Origin: Flaviflagellibacter rhizophilus
GTDB lineage: Bacteria > Pseudomonadota > Alphaproteobacteria > Rhizobiales > Methylopilaceae
Length of the DNA stretch: 64,000 bases
NCBI RefSeq assembly: GCF_033898525.1
Contig: NZ_JAXAFJ010000002.1
Coordinates: 186,001-250,000, forward strand
Reading direction: 5' to 3'
This document shows, piece after piece, positions 48,893-58,084 of this stretch. Position 1 is the first letter of the stretch. Every line of letters starts with the position of its first letter. Below the pieces are notes generated by a model. The model was not told the DNA's origin, did no database searches, and saw nothing but the letters and a program-made list of their open reading frames with translations. The position numbers and the translations under genes were made by a program.

Positions 48893-50260
48893 TCAGCCGA
48901 TCTCGAGCGCCTTGAGCTTGCGATGCAGCGCGGAGCGCTCCATCCCGATGAACTCGGCAGTGCGCGAAATATTGCCCCCGAAACGGCTGATCTGCGCCAT
49001 CAGATACTGGCGCTCGAAGATCTCGCGCGCCTCGCGCAGCGCCATGCCCATCAATTGCTCTCCGCCGCTGCCGTTCGGCGTCACCGGCACCATGGTGCCG
49101 ACTTCGGACGGCAGCATGCTCGCGGTGACCACGGCATCCGGATCCCCGCTCGCGAGGATCATCAGGCGCTCGATATTGTTGCGGAGCTGGCGGACATTGC
49201 CCGGCCAGTCGTGCGACTGCAGCACGGCCATCGCATCCTCGCCGATCATCCGCTTCGGCAGGCCCATCTGCCCGGAGATCTGGTCGAGGCAGTACTCGAT
49301 GGTCTCCGCGATGTCCTCGCGGCGCTCCGCCAGTCCCGGCACCCGGATAGGGACGACCGCAAGCCGGTGGAACAGGTCCTCGCGGAACGTGCCGCGCTGG
49401 ATCTCGGCCGGAAGATCGCGGCTGGTCGAGGAGATGATGCGCACGTCCACGCTGACGCGCGTCGCGCCATTCACGCGCGTGAAGTTCTGGTCCGTCAGCA
49501 CGCGGAGGATCTTGCTCTGTGTTTCCCGCGGCATCTCGGCCACTTCGTCGAGGAAGAGCGTCCCGCCATGGGCCTCTTCCAGCGCGCCGATGGTGCGGGT
49601 GCCGCCCTCGCCATTGTCGACGCCGAAAAGGGCGGTCTCCATGTTCTCGGGCGTGATCATCGCCGCGTTCACGGCAACGAACGGCCCGTACGCGCGCTGG
49701 GACAGCCCGTGCAGGGTGCGCGCCACAAGCTCCTTGCCACTGCCGGGAGCGCCGGTGATGAGGACGCGGCTGTTGGTCGGAGCGATCCGGTCGATCGTGG
49801 AGCGCAGCTGATTCATGATGCTGGAGCGGCCGACAAGGCGGGCGGCGGAGCCGGAGCGGGTGCGAAGCTCCTTCAACTCCCGCCGGAGGCGTGAGGCTTC
49901 CAGAGCGCGGCTTGCGACCAGCACCAGCCGGTCGGCCTTGAACGGCTTCTCGATGAAGTCGTAGGCGCCCTTCTTGATGGCCGCCACGGCGGTTTCGATA
50001 TTGCCGTGGCCGGAGATCATCACCACCGGCACGTCGGGATGCGCGGCCTTGATGACGTCGAGGATCTGCATTCCGTCAAGCTTCGATCCCTGCAGCCAGA
50101 TGTCGAGGAAGACGAGGTGCGGACGGCGCTCCTCGATGGCAGCCACGGCCTGCTCGGAGTTCCGGGCCACGCGGGCCTTGTAGCCCTCGTCCTCCAGAAT
50201 GCCCGCGACGAGTTCCCGGATGTCCGCTTCGTCGTCGACGATCAAGATGTCAGACGTCAT
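48893..50260 (-). CDS. ntrX: nitrogen response regulator NtrX
   Basis: 455 residues. The receiver domain has phospho-acceptor Asp53 (HLVFLDIWLQGSKLDG). The AAA+ domain has Walker A TGAPGSGKELVA and GGTLFLDEVAEMP. The Fis-type helix-turn-helix is NISRTAEFIGMERSALHRKLKALEIG. The GAFTGA loop that contacts sigma-54 is missing: the aligned stretch reads ALFGVDNGEGGTRTIGALEE. So it probably does not work as a classical sigma-54 activator. The ATG at 50260 lies in an ATGA overlap with the ntrY stop. Confidence 0.97.
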   Translation of the reverse strand: MTSDILIVDDEADIRELVAGILEDEGYKARVARNSEQAVAAIEERRPHLVFLDIWLQGSKLDGMQILDVIKAAHPDVPVVMISGHGNIETAVAAIKKGAYDFIEKPFKADRLVLVASRALEASRLRRELKELRTRSGSAARLVGRSSIMNQLRSTIDRIAPTNSRVLITGAPGSGKELVARTLHGLSQRAYGPFVAVNAAMITPENMETALFGVDNGEGGTRTIGALEEAHGGTLFLDEVAEMPRETQSKILRVLTDQNFTRVNGATRVSVDVRIISSTSRDLPAEIQRGTFREDLFHRLAVVPIRVPGLAERREDIAETIEYCLDQISGQMGLPKRMIGEDAMAVLQSHDWPGNVRQLRNNIERLMILASGDPDAVVTASMLPSEVGTMVPVTPNGSGGEQLMGMALREAREIFERQYLMAQISRFGGNISRTAEFIGMERSALHRKLKALEIG

Positions 50261-52503
50261 GCCTCGGTGCCTGCCTGCTCGTGTGTGGTGGCGGGTGGGG
50301 GTGCGGGGAACCACAAGCGGACACGGGCCCCCTGCCCGCCTTCCGCCACAGCCGGAGCGTCCTCGAGATCGATGCCGCCGCCATGTTCCTCGAGAATCTT
50401 GGTGACGATCGCGAGGCCAAGTCCAGTGCCCTTCTCACGCGTCGTCATATAGGGCTCGAGCAGCCGGCTTCTATTCTCTGCCGGCAGGCCTGGGCCATTG
50501 TCCGTCACGTCGATGATGATACGGCCGCCCGCGTTGCGGACATCGACGACGATCTCGCCGGGTCCACGTTCCTCTTCTGGAACGCCCGTGATGCTCTCTG
50601 CCGCGTTCTTGACGATGTTGGTCACGGCCTGGGACAACAGGCGGCGATCCATGGGCGCAACCAGCGGCTGCTCCGGCACGTTCAGCGCGATGTCTATCTC
50701 CGGATTGCCGACACGCATCATCACGACGACCTGCTCGACGGTCTTCGACACGTCCTCCGGCTCCATCATAGGCTTGGGCATCCGGGCGAAGGACGAGAAT
50801 TCGTCCACCATGCGCTTGATGTCGTCCACCTGCCGCACGATCGTGTCGGTGCACTGGTCGAACACCTCGCGGTCTTCCGTGATGTGCTTGCCGTATTTGC
50901 GGCGGATGCGCTCCGCCGCCAGCTGGATGGGCGTCAGCGGGTTTTTGATCTCATGCGCGATGCGCCGTGCGACATCGCCCCAGGCGGAAGTTCGCTGTGC
51001 CGTCACGAGGTCGGTGATGTCGTCGAGGGTCACGACGTAGCCGTGCTCCGCCTCCACCGAACGTTCGCTGGTGACGCGTGCATTCACCGTGCGTTCGCGT
51101 CCGTTGCGGTGCAGCGTCACGGTGCTCTGCAGCAGGCGGGCGCCGCTCGACACCACTTCACCGAACAGCTCCACGAGTTCGGGAGCGACGTCACCAAGCG
51201 GCCGGTTCAGCAGTTCGGCCTCGCTGCTGCCGAGCAGCGTTTCAGCCATGCGGTTGACGAGCGTTACGCGGCCATCGCCGGTCAGGCCCATGACGCCGGC
51301 GTTCACGCCTGACAGCACGGCCTCGGTGAACCGGCGACGTTCGTCGATCTGCTCGCTGGCCTCCAGCAGAGCATTTCTCTGCGTCCGCAACTGCGCGGTC
51401 ATACGATTGAACGTCTCGGACAGACCACCGAGATCGCCTTCCTTCCGCCCTGCCGGGACCTGGACATAGAGGTTGCCGGCAGAGACCTGATCCGCCGCCG
51501 CCATCAATTGCCGGATGGGCGACACAAGCCTGTTGGCGAAGGCCATGCCCAGCCAGATGGCTGCCAGCAGCAGTGTCAGGCCAACGATGAGGTACATCAG
51601 GCCGAACGCCACCTGGACGCCGAAACGGCGACGCTCGAGCTGCGTGTATTCAGCGGCAGCCGCTTCGGTCTGGCGAAGATATTGCGTAGCCCGAGGATCC
51701 ACTGCACGAACCGCGAAAATCCACAGATCGTCGTAGCCCTCGAGACGGAACACGGATCCGATGAGGTTCTTGCTTCCCGGAGACAAAAGGGCGGGCTCGC
51801 TCTCCGTCGCCTGGTCGAATGCACTCGGCGGCGGCATGGGCACAGGGCGCCCGCCATCATTGGCCGCACGTTCCACCACGGTCATGTCGCGGTTGAGCAG
51901 GTAGACGGCCTGCATTCCACGGATCGTGGACTGCACCGTCACCAGTTCCTTGAAGCGCTCGCGCTCGGTATCGAACAGCGGGCGGGCGCGGTTCAGGTCG
52001 CTGGCCATGGCAAGCGTTTCGCCACGAATCGTGCGGGCCTGCTCTTCCAGATAGGCACGGGAGACAACAAGCGCGTTGTCGACGATGGCGCGTGCGCGCA
52101 CCGAGAACCATTGATCGAGACCGCGATCCAGCGTGATGACTGCAACGGCCGCGAGCAGCAGCGCCGGCGTGATGGCCACGATGGCGAACAGCAGAATGAC
52201 GCGTTGATGAAGCTGCGCGCCTGCGAGCCCCTTCTGGCGCGCACGGATAAGCGCCCAGCCCTGCCAGACGATCAACACCAGCAGGATGACGCCAAGAGCC
52301 GCGTTCAGGCAAAGGGTCGTCACCACCACATTGTGGTTGGGGACGATGGGCGTGAGATTCGCCAGGATCAGGAAGGTCGCAAGCGTCGAGATCAGCGTCA
52401 GCACGAGCACGATGGAGCCGAAGCGGCTCGGGCCGCCCTTGGCGACCAGTGTCTGCACACCGGTCGGACCGACCGGCTCCTGCGTCATCGTGTCGACAGT
52501 CAA
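50257..52503 (-). CDS. ntrY: nitrogen regulation sensor histidine kinase NtrY
   Basis: About 748 residues. Membrane helices (RFGSIVLVLTLISTLATFLILANL and two more) lead into a periplasmic region, then a fourth helix, HAMP (LVSPIRQLMAAADQVSAGNL), PAS (about 370-470) and the kinase core with the His box RRIAHEIKNPLTPIQLAAER, NIVKNAAESI and GTGLGLAIVTKI. It phosphorylates NtrX. Starts considered: GTG 52539 and ATG 52488 have no ribosome site, while TTG 52503 follows AAGGG with 7-base spacing and was chosen. A 21-bp palindrome lies about 60 bp upstream. Confidence 0.96.
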   Translation of the reverse strand: MTVDTMTQEPVGPTGVQTLVAKGGPSRFGSIVLVLTLISTLATFLILANLTPIVPNHNVVVTTLCLNAALGVILLVLIVWQGWALIRARQKGLAGAQLHQRVILLFAIVAITPALLLAAVAVITLDRGLDQWFSVRARAIVDNALVVSRAYLEEQARTIRGETLAMASDLNRARPLFDTERERFKELVTVQSTIRGMQAVYLLNRDMTVVERAANDGGRPVPMPPPSAFDQATESEPALLSPGSKNLIGSVFRLEGYDDLWIFAVRAVDPRATQYLRQTEAAAAEYTQLERRRFGVQVAFGLMYLIVGLTLLLAAIWLGMAFANRLVSPIRQLMAAADQVSAGNLYVQVPAGRKEGDLGGLSETFNRMTAQLRTQRNALLEASEQIDERRRFTEAVLSGVNAGVMGLTGDGRVTLVNRMAETLLGSSEAELLNRPLGDVAPELVELFGEVVSSGARLLQSTVTLHRNGRERTVNARVTSERSVEAEHGYVVTLDDITDLVTAQRTSAWGDVARRIAHEIKNPLTPIQLAAERIRRKYGKHITEDREVFDQCTDTIVRQVDDIKRMVDEFSSFARMPKPMMEPEDVSKTVEQVVVMMRVGNPEIDIALNVPEQPLVAPMDRRLLSQAVTNIVKNAAESITGVPEEERGPGEIVVDVRNAGGRIIIDVTDNGPGLPAENRSRLLEPYMTTREKGTGLGLAIVTKILEEHGGGIDLEDAPAVAEGGQGARVRLWFPAPPPATTHEQAGTEA

Positions 52504-52558
52504 GAATTTGCCCTTCAGTTGACGCGGCGACTCGCACACTGATGCGTTCGCGCGACAC

Positions 52559-52579
52559 TGTTGTCAGAATACGACAACA
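52559..52579. promoter_or_regulatory. 21-bp palindrome between ntrC and ntrY, candidate operator
   Basis: TGTTGTC and GACAACA are perfect 7-base arms around AGAATAC. It lies 17 bp after the ntrC stop and about 60-90 bp before the ntrY start, in the only gap of the ntr block. As there is no T run, an operator for ntrYX is likelier than a terminator. Confidence 0.45.
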
Positions 52580-52596
52580 TCTTGGCAAAACTCAAA

Positions 52597-54042
52597 CTAG
52601 CGACCGCTCCTCATAATCCGGAGGTCGAGGTCCCGGATCTTCTTGCGAAGCGTGTTCCGATTGAGACCGAGCAGTTCGGCCGCGCGGATCTGGTTGCCGC
52701 GGGTCGCCACAAGTGCTGCTCCCAGCAGCGGCTGTTCGATCTCGCGCAACACGCGATGATAGAGGCCGGGCGGCGGAAGTGCCTCGCCGAACTGGCTAAA
52801 ATAGCTGGCGAGGAAGCGTTCCACCGAGGCGGACATCTCGTCGGGCCCGCCCGTCGATTCCGCGGGCTGGGACGTGGTCGCCGGCTCCGCCAGTTCCGTC
52901 TCGACGATGTGGGCGGTGATGACGTCCTGTGGATAAAGAGCCGCCAGCCGCCGGATCAGGTTCTCGAGCTCGCGCACATTCCCCGGCCAGCGATAGCGCT
53001 TCATCGTCTCGAGCGCGGCTGCGTCGATCTGCTTGTGCGCCAGTCCCTCCCGCTCGACCATGGCGAAGAAATGCCTGACGAGGTCCGGCACATCCTCCGC
53101 ACGCTCGCGCAGCGGCGGGATGCGGATCGGCACCACGTTCAGCCGGAAGAACAGGTCCTCGCGGAACAGGCCCTGCTGGATGAGGATCTTCAAATCCTTG
53201 TTGGAGGCCGCAACGATCCGGACATTGGTCTTTATCGGGGTACGGCCGCCGACTGTCGTGTACTCGCCCTGCTGCAGCACGCGCAGCAGGCGCGTCTGCG
53301 CCTCCATCGGCATGTCGCCGATCTCGTCGAGAAACAGCGTGCCGCCCTCGGCCTGCTCGAAGCGGCCGGTGGACCGCGCCTGCGCGCCCGTGAACGAGCC
53401 CTTCTCGTGCCCGAACAGTTCCGATTCGATGAGGTCACGGGGGATGGCAGCCATGTTGACGGCCACGAACGGCCCGCCGCGCCTTTTGCCGTAATCGTGC
53501 AACGCGCGCGCAACCAGTTCCTTGCCGGTGCCGGACTCGCCGGAGATCATCACCGTCAGGTCGGTCTGCATCAGGCGGGCCAGCACCCGGTAGATGTCCT
53601 GCATGGCCGGCGAGCGGCCCACCAGCGGGATGCCGTCCTGATCGTCGAGCCCCGTGACATTAACGGGCTTGGCCTTCGGCTCCATGAGAGCCCGGCCCAC
53701 AATGGCGATCAACTCCTTCAGGTCGAACGGCTTCGGCAGGTATTCGTAGGCGCCGCGCTCTGAAGCCCGGATCGCCGTCATGAACGTGTTCTGCGCACTC
53801 ATCACGATGATGGGCAGGTCGGGGCGCAGCTTCTTGATGCGCGGCAGGAGGTCGAATGCGTTCTCGTCCGGCATCACCACGTCGGTGATAACGAGATCGC
53901 CCTCCCCTTGAGTCACCCAGCGCCAGAGCGTTGCCGCGTTCGATGCGGTGCGCACCTCGTAGCCGGCGCGGGAGAGCGCCTGGTTGAGGACGGTGCGGAT
54001 GGCGGAATCGTCATCCGCGACAAGCACGCTTCCGTGCGGCAT
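52597..54042 (-). CDS. ntrC: nitrogen assimilation regulator NtrC (sigma-54 activator)
   Basis: 481 residues. The receiver has Asp54 (DLVITDVVMPDE). The AAA+ domain has Walker A SGESGTGKELVA, the sigma-54 loop as GSFTGA (HEKGSFTGAQARSTGRFEQA), GGTLFLDEIGDMP and FREDLFFRLNVVPIRIPPLRER. The Fis-type HTH is NQIRAAELLGLNRNTLRKKIRDL. The start follows GGAGACCTG. It pairs with NtrB, whose gene ends 3 bp upstream, and activates nitrogen-scavenging genes with RpoN. Confidence 0.98.
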   Translation of the reverse strand: MPHGSVLVADDDSAIRTVLNQALSRAGYEVRTASNAATLWRWVTQGEGDLVITDVVMPDENAFDLLPRIKKLRPDLPIIVMSAQNTFMTAIRASERGAYEYLPKPFDLKELIAIVGRALMEPKAKPVNVTGLDDQDGIPLVGRSPAMQDIYRVLARLMQTDLTVMISGESGTGKELVARALHDYGKRRGGPFVAVNMAAIPRDLIESELFGHEKGSFTGAQARSTGRFEQAEGGTLFLDEIGDMPMEAQTRLLRVLQQGEYTTVGGRTPIKTNVRIVAASNKDLKILIQQGLFREDLFFRLNVVPIRIPPLRERAEDVPDLVRHFFAMVEREGLAHKQIDAAALETMKRYRWPGNVRELENLIRRLAALYPQDVITAHIVETELAEPATTSQPAESTGGPDEMSASVERFLASYFSQFGEALPPPGLYHRVLREIEQPLLGAALVATRGNQIRAAELLGLNRNTLRKKIRDLDLRIMRSGR

Positions 54043-54045
54043 GGG

Positions 54046-55170
54046 TCAGGTCTCCGGATCCGGCGGGATATCGCCGGCGAATATCGGCATGAGGACGCGG
54101 AAGGTGGTGCGGCGGGGCTGCGACTGGCATTCGACGATGCCGCCGTGATCGCCCACGATCTTGGCGACCAGGGCAAGCCCGAGACCGGACCCGGTCGGCT
54201 TCGTCGTCACGAACGCGTCGAACAGGTGCGGCAGCAATTCTTCGCTGACGCCCGGTCCGTTGTCGCGCACGCAGATCTCAAGCGGCAGGCTCACGCGGGC
54301 CTGGGTACCCGGCACGCTCAGCCGCACACCCGGACGAAAGGCGGTGGTCAGCCAGATCTCCCCATCCGGGCTGTCGCCGATGGCCTCGGCCGCGTTCTTC
54401 ACCAGATTGAGGAAGATCTGAACCAGCTGGTCGCGGTTTGCGAACAGCGGCGGCAGCGAGGGATCGTACTCCTCGGTGATGCGCAGATTGCGGGCAAAGC
54501 CGGACTGCGCCAGCCGTCGCACATGCTCCAGCACCACGTGAATGTTCACCGCATCCCGCTCGATGGGGCGTTCGTCGGAGAACACCTCCATCCGGTCAAC
54601 GAGCTTCACGATGCGGTCCGTCTCGTCGCAGATCAGGCGGGTCAGCGCGCGGTCGTCGTCGTCGACCGAGCTTTCCAGCAATTGTGCGGCGCCCCGTATG
54701 CCGGAGAGCGGGTTCTTGATCTCGTGGCCAAGCATGGAAGCGAGCGCGCTGACGGAACGCGCCGCGCCACGATGGGTCAGCTGCTGGTTCATCTTGTCGG
54801 CGATCGTGCGCTCCTGAAGCATGATGACCACATGCTCCGCGCGCTCCGCGAACGGGGCGATGTAGATGTCGACCAGGCGGGCGCCGCCGCTGCGGGGCGT
54901 GCCGAGATCCACCCGATATTCGTTGATGGGCGCATTGCGCTGGCGCACCTGCTCAAGCTGAACGAGCAGCGGTGAGCCGAATGGTACCAGGGCCGCCAGC
55001 GACTGCCTGCGCAGCAGCGGCGCACTCATCTGGAAGAAGTGTTCCGCCGCCGCATTGGCCGCGGCGATGCTGCCGCCTTCGTTGATGAGGATGATGGGAT
55101 GCGGCAATGCGTTCAGCACGGCATCCGATTGTGTGAAGCCGCTATCGGCAGCAAAGGCGGCCGCGTTCAT
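54046..55170 (-). CDS. ntrB: nitrogen regulation histidine kinase NtrB
   Basis: 374 residues, soluble. A PAS domain (about 12-120; VLNALPHPIILINEGGSIAAANAAAEHFF) precedes the kinase core with ASMLGHEIKNPLSGIRGAAQLL, NLVKNAAEAI, CVRDNGPGV and GSGLGLALVAKIVGDHGG. It phosphorylates NtrC when nitrogen is low, under PII control. The ATG lies in an ATGA overlap with the dusB stop, and ntrC follows 3 bp after its end: a coupled dusB-ntrB-ntrC operon. Confidence 0.98.
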   Translation of the reverse strand: MNAAAFAADSGFTQSDAVLNALPHPIILINEGGSIAAANAAAEHFFQMSAPLLRRQSLAALVPFGSPLLVQLEQVRQRNAPINEYRVDLGTPRSGGARLVDIYIAPFAERAEHVVIMLQERTIADKMNQQLTHRGAARSVSALASMLGHEIKNPLSGIRGAAQLLESSVDDDDRALTRLICDETDRIVKLVDRMEVFSDERPIERDAVNIHVVLEHVRRLAQSGFARNLRITEEYDPSLPPLFANRDQLVQIFLNLVKNAAEAIGDSPDGEIWLTTAFRPGVRLSVPGTQARVSLPLEICVRDNGPGVSEELLPHLFDAFVTTKPTGSGLGLALVAKIVGDHGGIVECQSQPRRTTFRVLMPIFAGDIPPDPET

Positions 55171-56195
55171 GCCGCAGCCTTCCAGGCAAGGCTGTCATAG
55201 CAGGCGGCGAGTGCCATCTGGGCGGCCTCGGGCGTCTGGGCCGTCAGCACCGCAACCTTGCGCCTGACTTCCAGATCCGTCCCGGCGGAGCGCGCGGCTT
55301 CATCAAGATACCAGCCGAGGTGCTTGCGCGCGTGCCGCAAGCCCACCTCCCGGCCATAGAGGCCGAGAAGCCCGTCATAATGCTCGCGCGCAATGGCGTG
55401 CTGCTCCTCAAGCCCCGGATCCGGCAGGCGCTCGCCACGCGCGATGAACGCCGCGATCTGGCCAGCCCGCCAAGGACGCCCTTGCGCACCGCGCCCGATC
55501 ATCACCGCGTCTGCGCCGCTCTGGTCGAGCATTTCAGCCGCGTCGTCCACCGTCTCCAGGTCGCCGTTGGCCACGACCGGTATCGAGACCTGATCCTTGA
55601 CAGCCTGAATCGCGCGCCAGTCCGCACGGCCGGTGAAGAACTGCTGACGTGTGCGCCCATGCACGGTGATGAGCCGGATGCCGGCTTCCTCGGCACGGCG
55701 TGCAAGCTCCGGCGCGACAATGCTGTTCTCGTCCCATCCAAGCCGGACCTTCAGCGTGACCGGAACCGTGACGGCGCCAACCGTCGCCTCGATCAGTGTC
55801 AGTGCATGATCGAGGTCCTTCAGGAGCGCCGAGCCGGAATGGCCGCCCGTCACCTTTTTCACCGGGCAGCCCATATTGATGTCGATGATGTCGGCGCCCG
55901 CGTCTTCGGCAACCCGCGCCGCCTCCGCCATCCAGTGCGCCTCGCGCCCGGCGAGTTGCACGGCATGAACAGGCATGCCGCTGCCCTCCAGCCGCAGCCG
56001 CGATTCCTGATCCCCCTTGGCGAGTTCACTGCTGGCGATCATCTCGGACACGGCAAGCCCGGCCCCGAGGCGCACGGCAATGCGCCGGAACACCAGGTCG
56101 GTCACACCCGACATAGGCGCGACGACCACCGGATTGGGAATTTCGACATCGCCGATGGTGACGCGTGTCGATGCTGGCTCTGCGCATTTGACCAA
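55167..56195 (-). CDS. dusB: tRNA-dihydrouridine synthase (DusB/NifR3 family)
   Basis: 342 residues, FMN-dependent TIM barrel. APMSGVTDLVFRRI, the catalytic-loop MGCPVKKVTGGHSGSALL and ITVHGRTRQQFFTGRADW are clear. It reduces uridine in tRNA D-loops. It heads the dusB-ntrBC operon, the old nifR3-ntrBC arrangement of alphaproteobacteria. The only upstream start in frame is a TTG at 56195 (MVKCAEPAS); no ATG precedes the conserved IPNPVVVAPM block, so the TTG is accepted with caution. It is divergent from ispDF. Confidence 0.95.
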   Translation of the reverse strand: MVKCAEPASTRVTIGDVEIPNPVVVAPMSGVTDLVFRRIAVRLGAGLAVSEMIASSELAKGDQESRLRLEGSGMPVHAVQLAGREAHWMAEAARVAEDAGADIIDINMGCPVKKVTGGHSGSALLKDLDHALTLIEATVGAVTVPVTLKVRLGWDENSIVAPELARRAEEAGIRLITVHGRTRQQFFTGRADWRAIQAVKDQVSIPVVANGDLETVDDAAEMLDQSGADAVMIGRGAQGRPWRAGQIAAFIARGERLPDPGLEEQHAIAREHYDGLLGLYGREVGLRHARKHLGWYLDEAARSAGTDLEVRRKVAVLTAQTPEAAQMALAACYDSLAWKAAA

Positions 56196-56318
56196 AACTT
56201 AGGCACCCTTACCACTGCCCAGCAGATAATCAGAAGCCGCCCGGAGCGGCAAGTAGCAAAAGGGCGCGACAGCCATGCCCCTCTCGGCTAAGAACCCGTG
56301 CCGCCAGAGGAGATTAGG

Positions 56319-57509
56319 GTGTCGCAGAGTGGATCTGAGCTGAAGGTTGCCGTGCTGGTCGTTGCCGCAGGACGAGGCACACGCGCCGGCGGCGCGGGCG
56401 GGCCGGCCAAGCAGTACAGGCATATAGCCGGCCGCGCCGTCCTGACGCACACTCTTGAGGCATTTGCCGCTCACCCCCGCGTAGCCCAGATACTGACGGT
56501 CATCCACGCCGACGACCGTGATCTCTACGACGAGGCCGTCGGCGGTTTTGCCAAGACGCTGGAGCCGGTCATCGGCGGCGCGACCCGGCAGGATTCGGTG
56601 CGCAACGGGCTGAAGGCGCTCGAAGATCATCGGCCTGATCTCGTGCTCATCCACGACGCCGCCCGCCCCTTCGTCTCCCGTGAGGTTATCGACAGGTCCA
56701 TCCAGGCTGCCACCGAACATGGCGCGGCAGTGCCCGTCGCTGCCGTTGTAGACACCGTCTGCATGGTGGAGGCCGGCCAGCGCGGCGAGACCCTCGACCG
56801 AAACCGCCTCGGCAGCGTACAGACACCGCAAGCCTTCCGCTTCGCGGACATCCTTGCCGCGCATCTGCGCGCGGAACGCGATGGCCGCGACGACTTCACC
56901 GACGATGGCGCCGTCGCCTCCCACCAGGGGCTGACGATCGGCGTGTTTCCCGGAGATCCCATGAACACCAAGCTCACCACAGCCGAAGACTTCAGCCGCG
57001 CCGAGGAGCGCCTGCTCTTCTCCCTGCCGGACGTCCGCAACGGAACCGGCTTCGATGTGCATGCCTTCTGCCCCGGCGATCATGTGGTGCTTGCCGGCAT
57101 CAAGGTGCCGCACGATCAGGGGCTGCTCGGCCATTCCGATGCCGACGTGGCGCTGCACGCCATCACCGACGCCATCTTCGGCGCCTTGGCCGATGGCGAT
57201 ATCGGCTCGCACTTCCCGCCATCCGACCCGCAGTGGAAGGGTGCCGATTCGGCGCAGTTCCTGGCCTATGCCGTGGACCGGGTGAAGGCTCGGGGCGGAA
57301 TGCTCGCGCATGTAGATGTCTGCATCATGGGCGAGGCGCCGAAGGTCGGCCCGCATCGCGCCGCCATGCAGGCCCGCATCGCGGAAATTTGCGGCCTCAC
57401 CATCGATCGCGTCGGGGTGAAGGCCACCACGACCGAACAGCTCGGCTTCGTCGGACGCCGCGAGGGCCTTGCGGCAATTGCAAGCGCAACGATCCGTCTG
57501 CCGGTGTGA
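56319..57509 (+). CDS. ispDF: bifunctional IspD/IspF (MEP cytidylyltransferase and MEcPP synthase)
   Basis: 396 residues, a fusion of two steps of the non-mevalonate isoprenoid pathway. IspD (1 to about 225) has VVAAGRGTRAGGAGGPAKQY, RQDSVRNGL, HDAARPFVS and DDGAVA. IspF (about 235 to the end) has GTGFDVHAF with the zinc Asp/His, GHSDADVALHAITDA, GDIGSHFP and KATTTEQLGFVGR. The GTG at 56319 was chosen over the GTG at 56298 because AGAGGAG lies between them, 8 bases before the later start. The next gene follows 41 bp later. Confidence 0.98.
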   Translation: MSQSGSELKVAVLVVAAGRGTRAGGAGGPAKQYRHIAGRAVLTHTLEAFAAHPRVAQILTVIHADDRDLYDEAVGGFAKTLEPVIGGATRQDSVRNGLKALEDHRPDLVLIHDAARPFVSREVIDRSIQAATEHGAAVPVAAVVDTVCMVEAGQRGETLDRNRLGSVQTPQAFRFADILAAHLRAERDGRDDFTDDGAVASHQGLTIGVFPGDPMNTKLTTAEDFSRAEERLLFSLPDVRNGTGFDVHAFCPGDHVVLAGIKVPHDQGLLGHSDADVALHAITDAIFGALADGDIGSHFPPSDPQWKGADSAQFLAYAVDRVKARGGMLAHVDVCIMGEAPKVGPHRAAMQARIAEICGLTIDRVGVKATTTEQLGFVGRREGLAAIASATIRLPV

Positions 57510-57550
57510 TGCGTTATGGCATGACACTGCCGTGACAGACGGAAAGCCTC

Positions 57551-58069
57551 ATGTCAGACGAACTTGAATTCACGCGCATAGACAGGGCGCTCATCGAAGC
57601 GGCCGCCGATCTGCTGGACCTCTGCAAACGCCGGGGTTTGATGGTCGTCACTGCCGAGTCCTGCACGGGCGGGCTGGTTGCGGCGGCGCTGACCGACGCA
57701 CCGGGAGCATCGAGCAGCGTGTTCGGCGGCTTCGTCACCTATGCGAACGACGCCAAGACGCGCTTCATCGGCGTCTCGGAACTGCTCATCAAGACCCACG
57801 GCGCTGTCAGCGAAGAAGTGGCACGCGCCATGGCTGAAGGAGCGCTTGAGGCCGCCGGCGTCGATCTCGCGGTGGCGATCACCGGCATTGCCGGTCCGAA
57901 GAGCGACGAGAGCCATAAGCCGGTCGGCCTTGTCCACTTCGCCGTTGCGGGCAAGAGGTGCCCGACCATGCATCGGGAGATGCGCTACGGCGATATCGGC
58001 CGCGGCCCGATACGCCGGAACTCCGCCATGGAAGCGATAGCCATGCTGAAGCAGGCGGCGGAAGCTTAA
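57551..58069 (+). CDS. pncC: CinA C-terminal domain protein, nicotinamide-nucleotide amidase
   Basis: 172 residues covering only the CinA C-terminal (PncC) domain, which deamidates nicotinamide mononucleotide in NAD recycling. The serine-type active-site motif is AESCTGGLVAAALTDAPGAS, followed by GGFVTYAN and AVAITGIAGP. The N-terminal CinA molybdopterin-binding-like domain is absent, as in the stand-alone E. coli protein. It lies downstream of ispDF on the same strand and converges on the COQ10-like gene with a 15-bp gap. Confidence 0.93.
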   Translation: MSDELEFTRIDRALIEAAADLLDLCKRRGLMVVTAESCTGGLVAAALTDAPGASSSVFGGFVTYANDAKTRFIGVSELLIKTHGAVSEEVARAMAEGALEAAGVDLAVAITGIAGPKSDESHKPVGLVHFAVAGKRCPTMHREMRYGDIGRGPIRRNSAMEAIAMLKQAAEA

Positions 58070-58084
58070 GCGGCGCCCGGCGCG

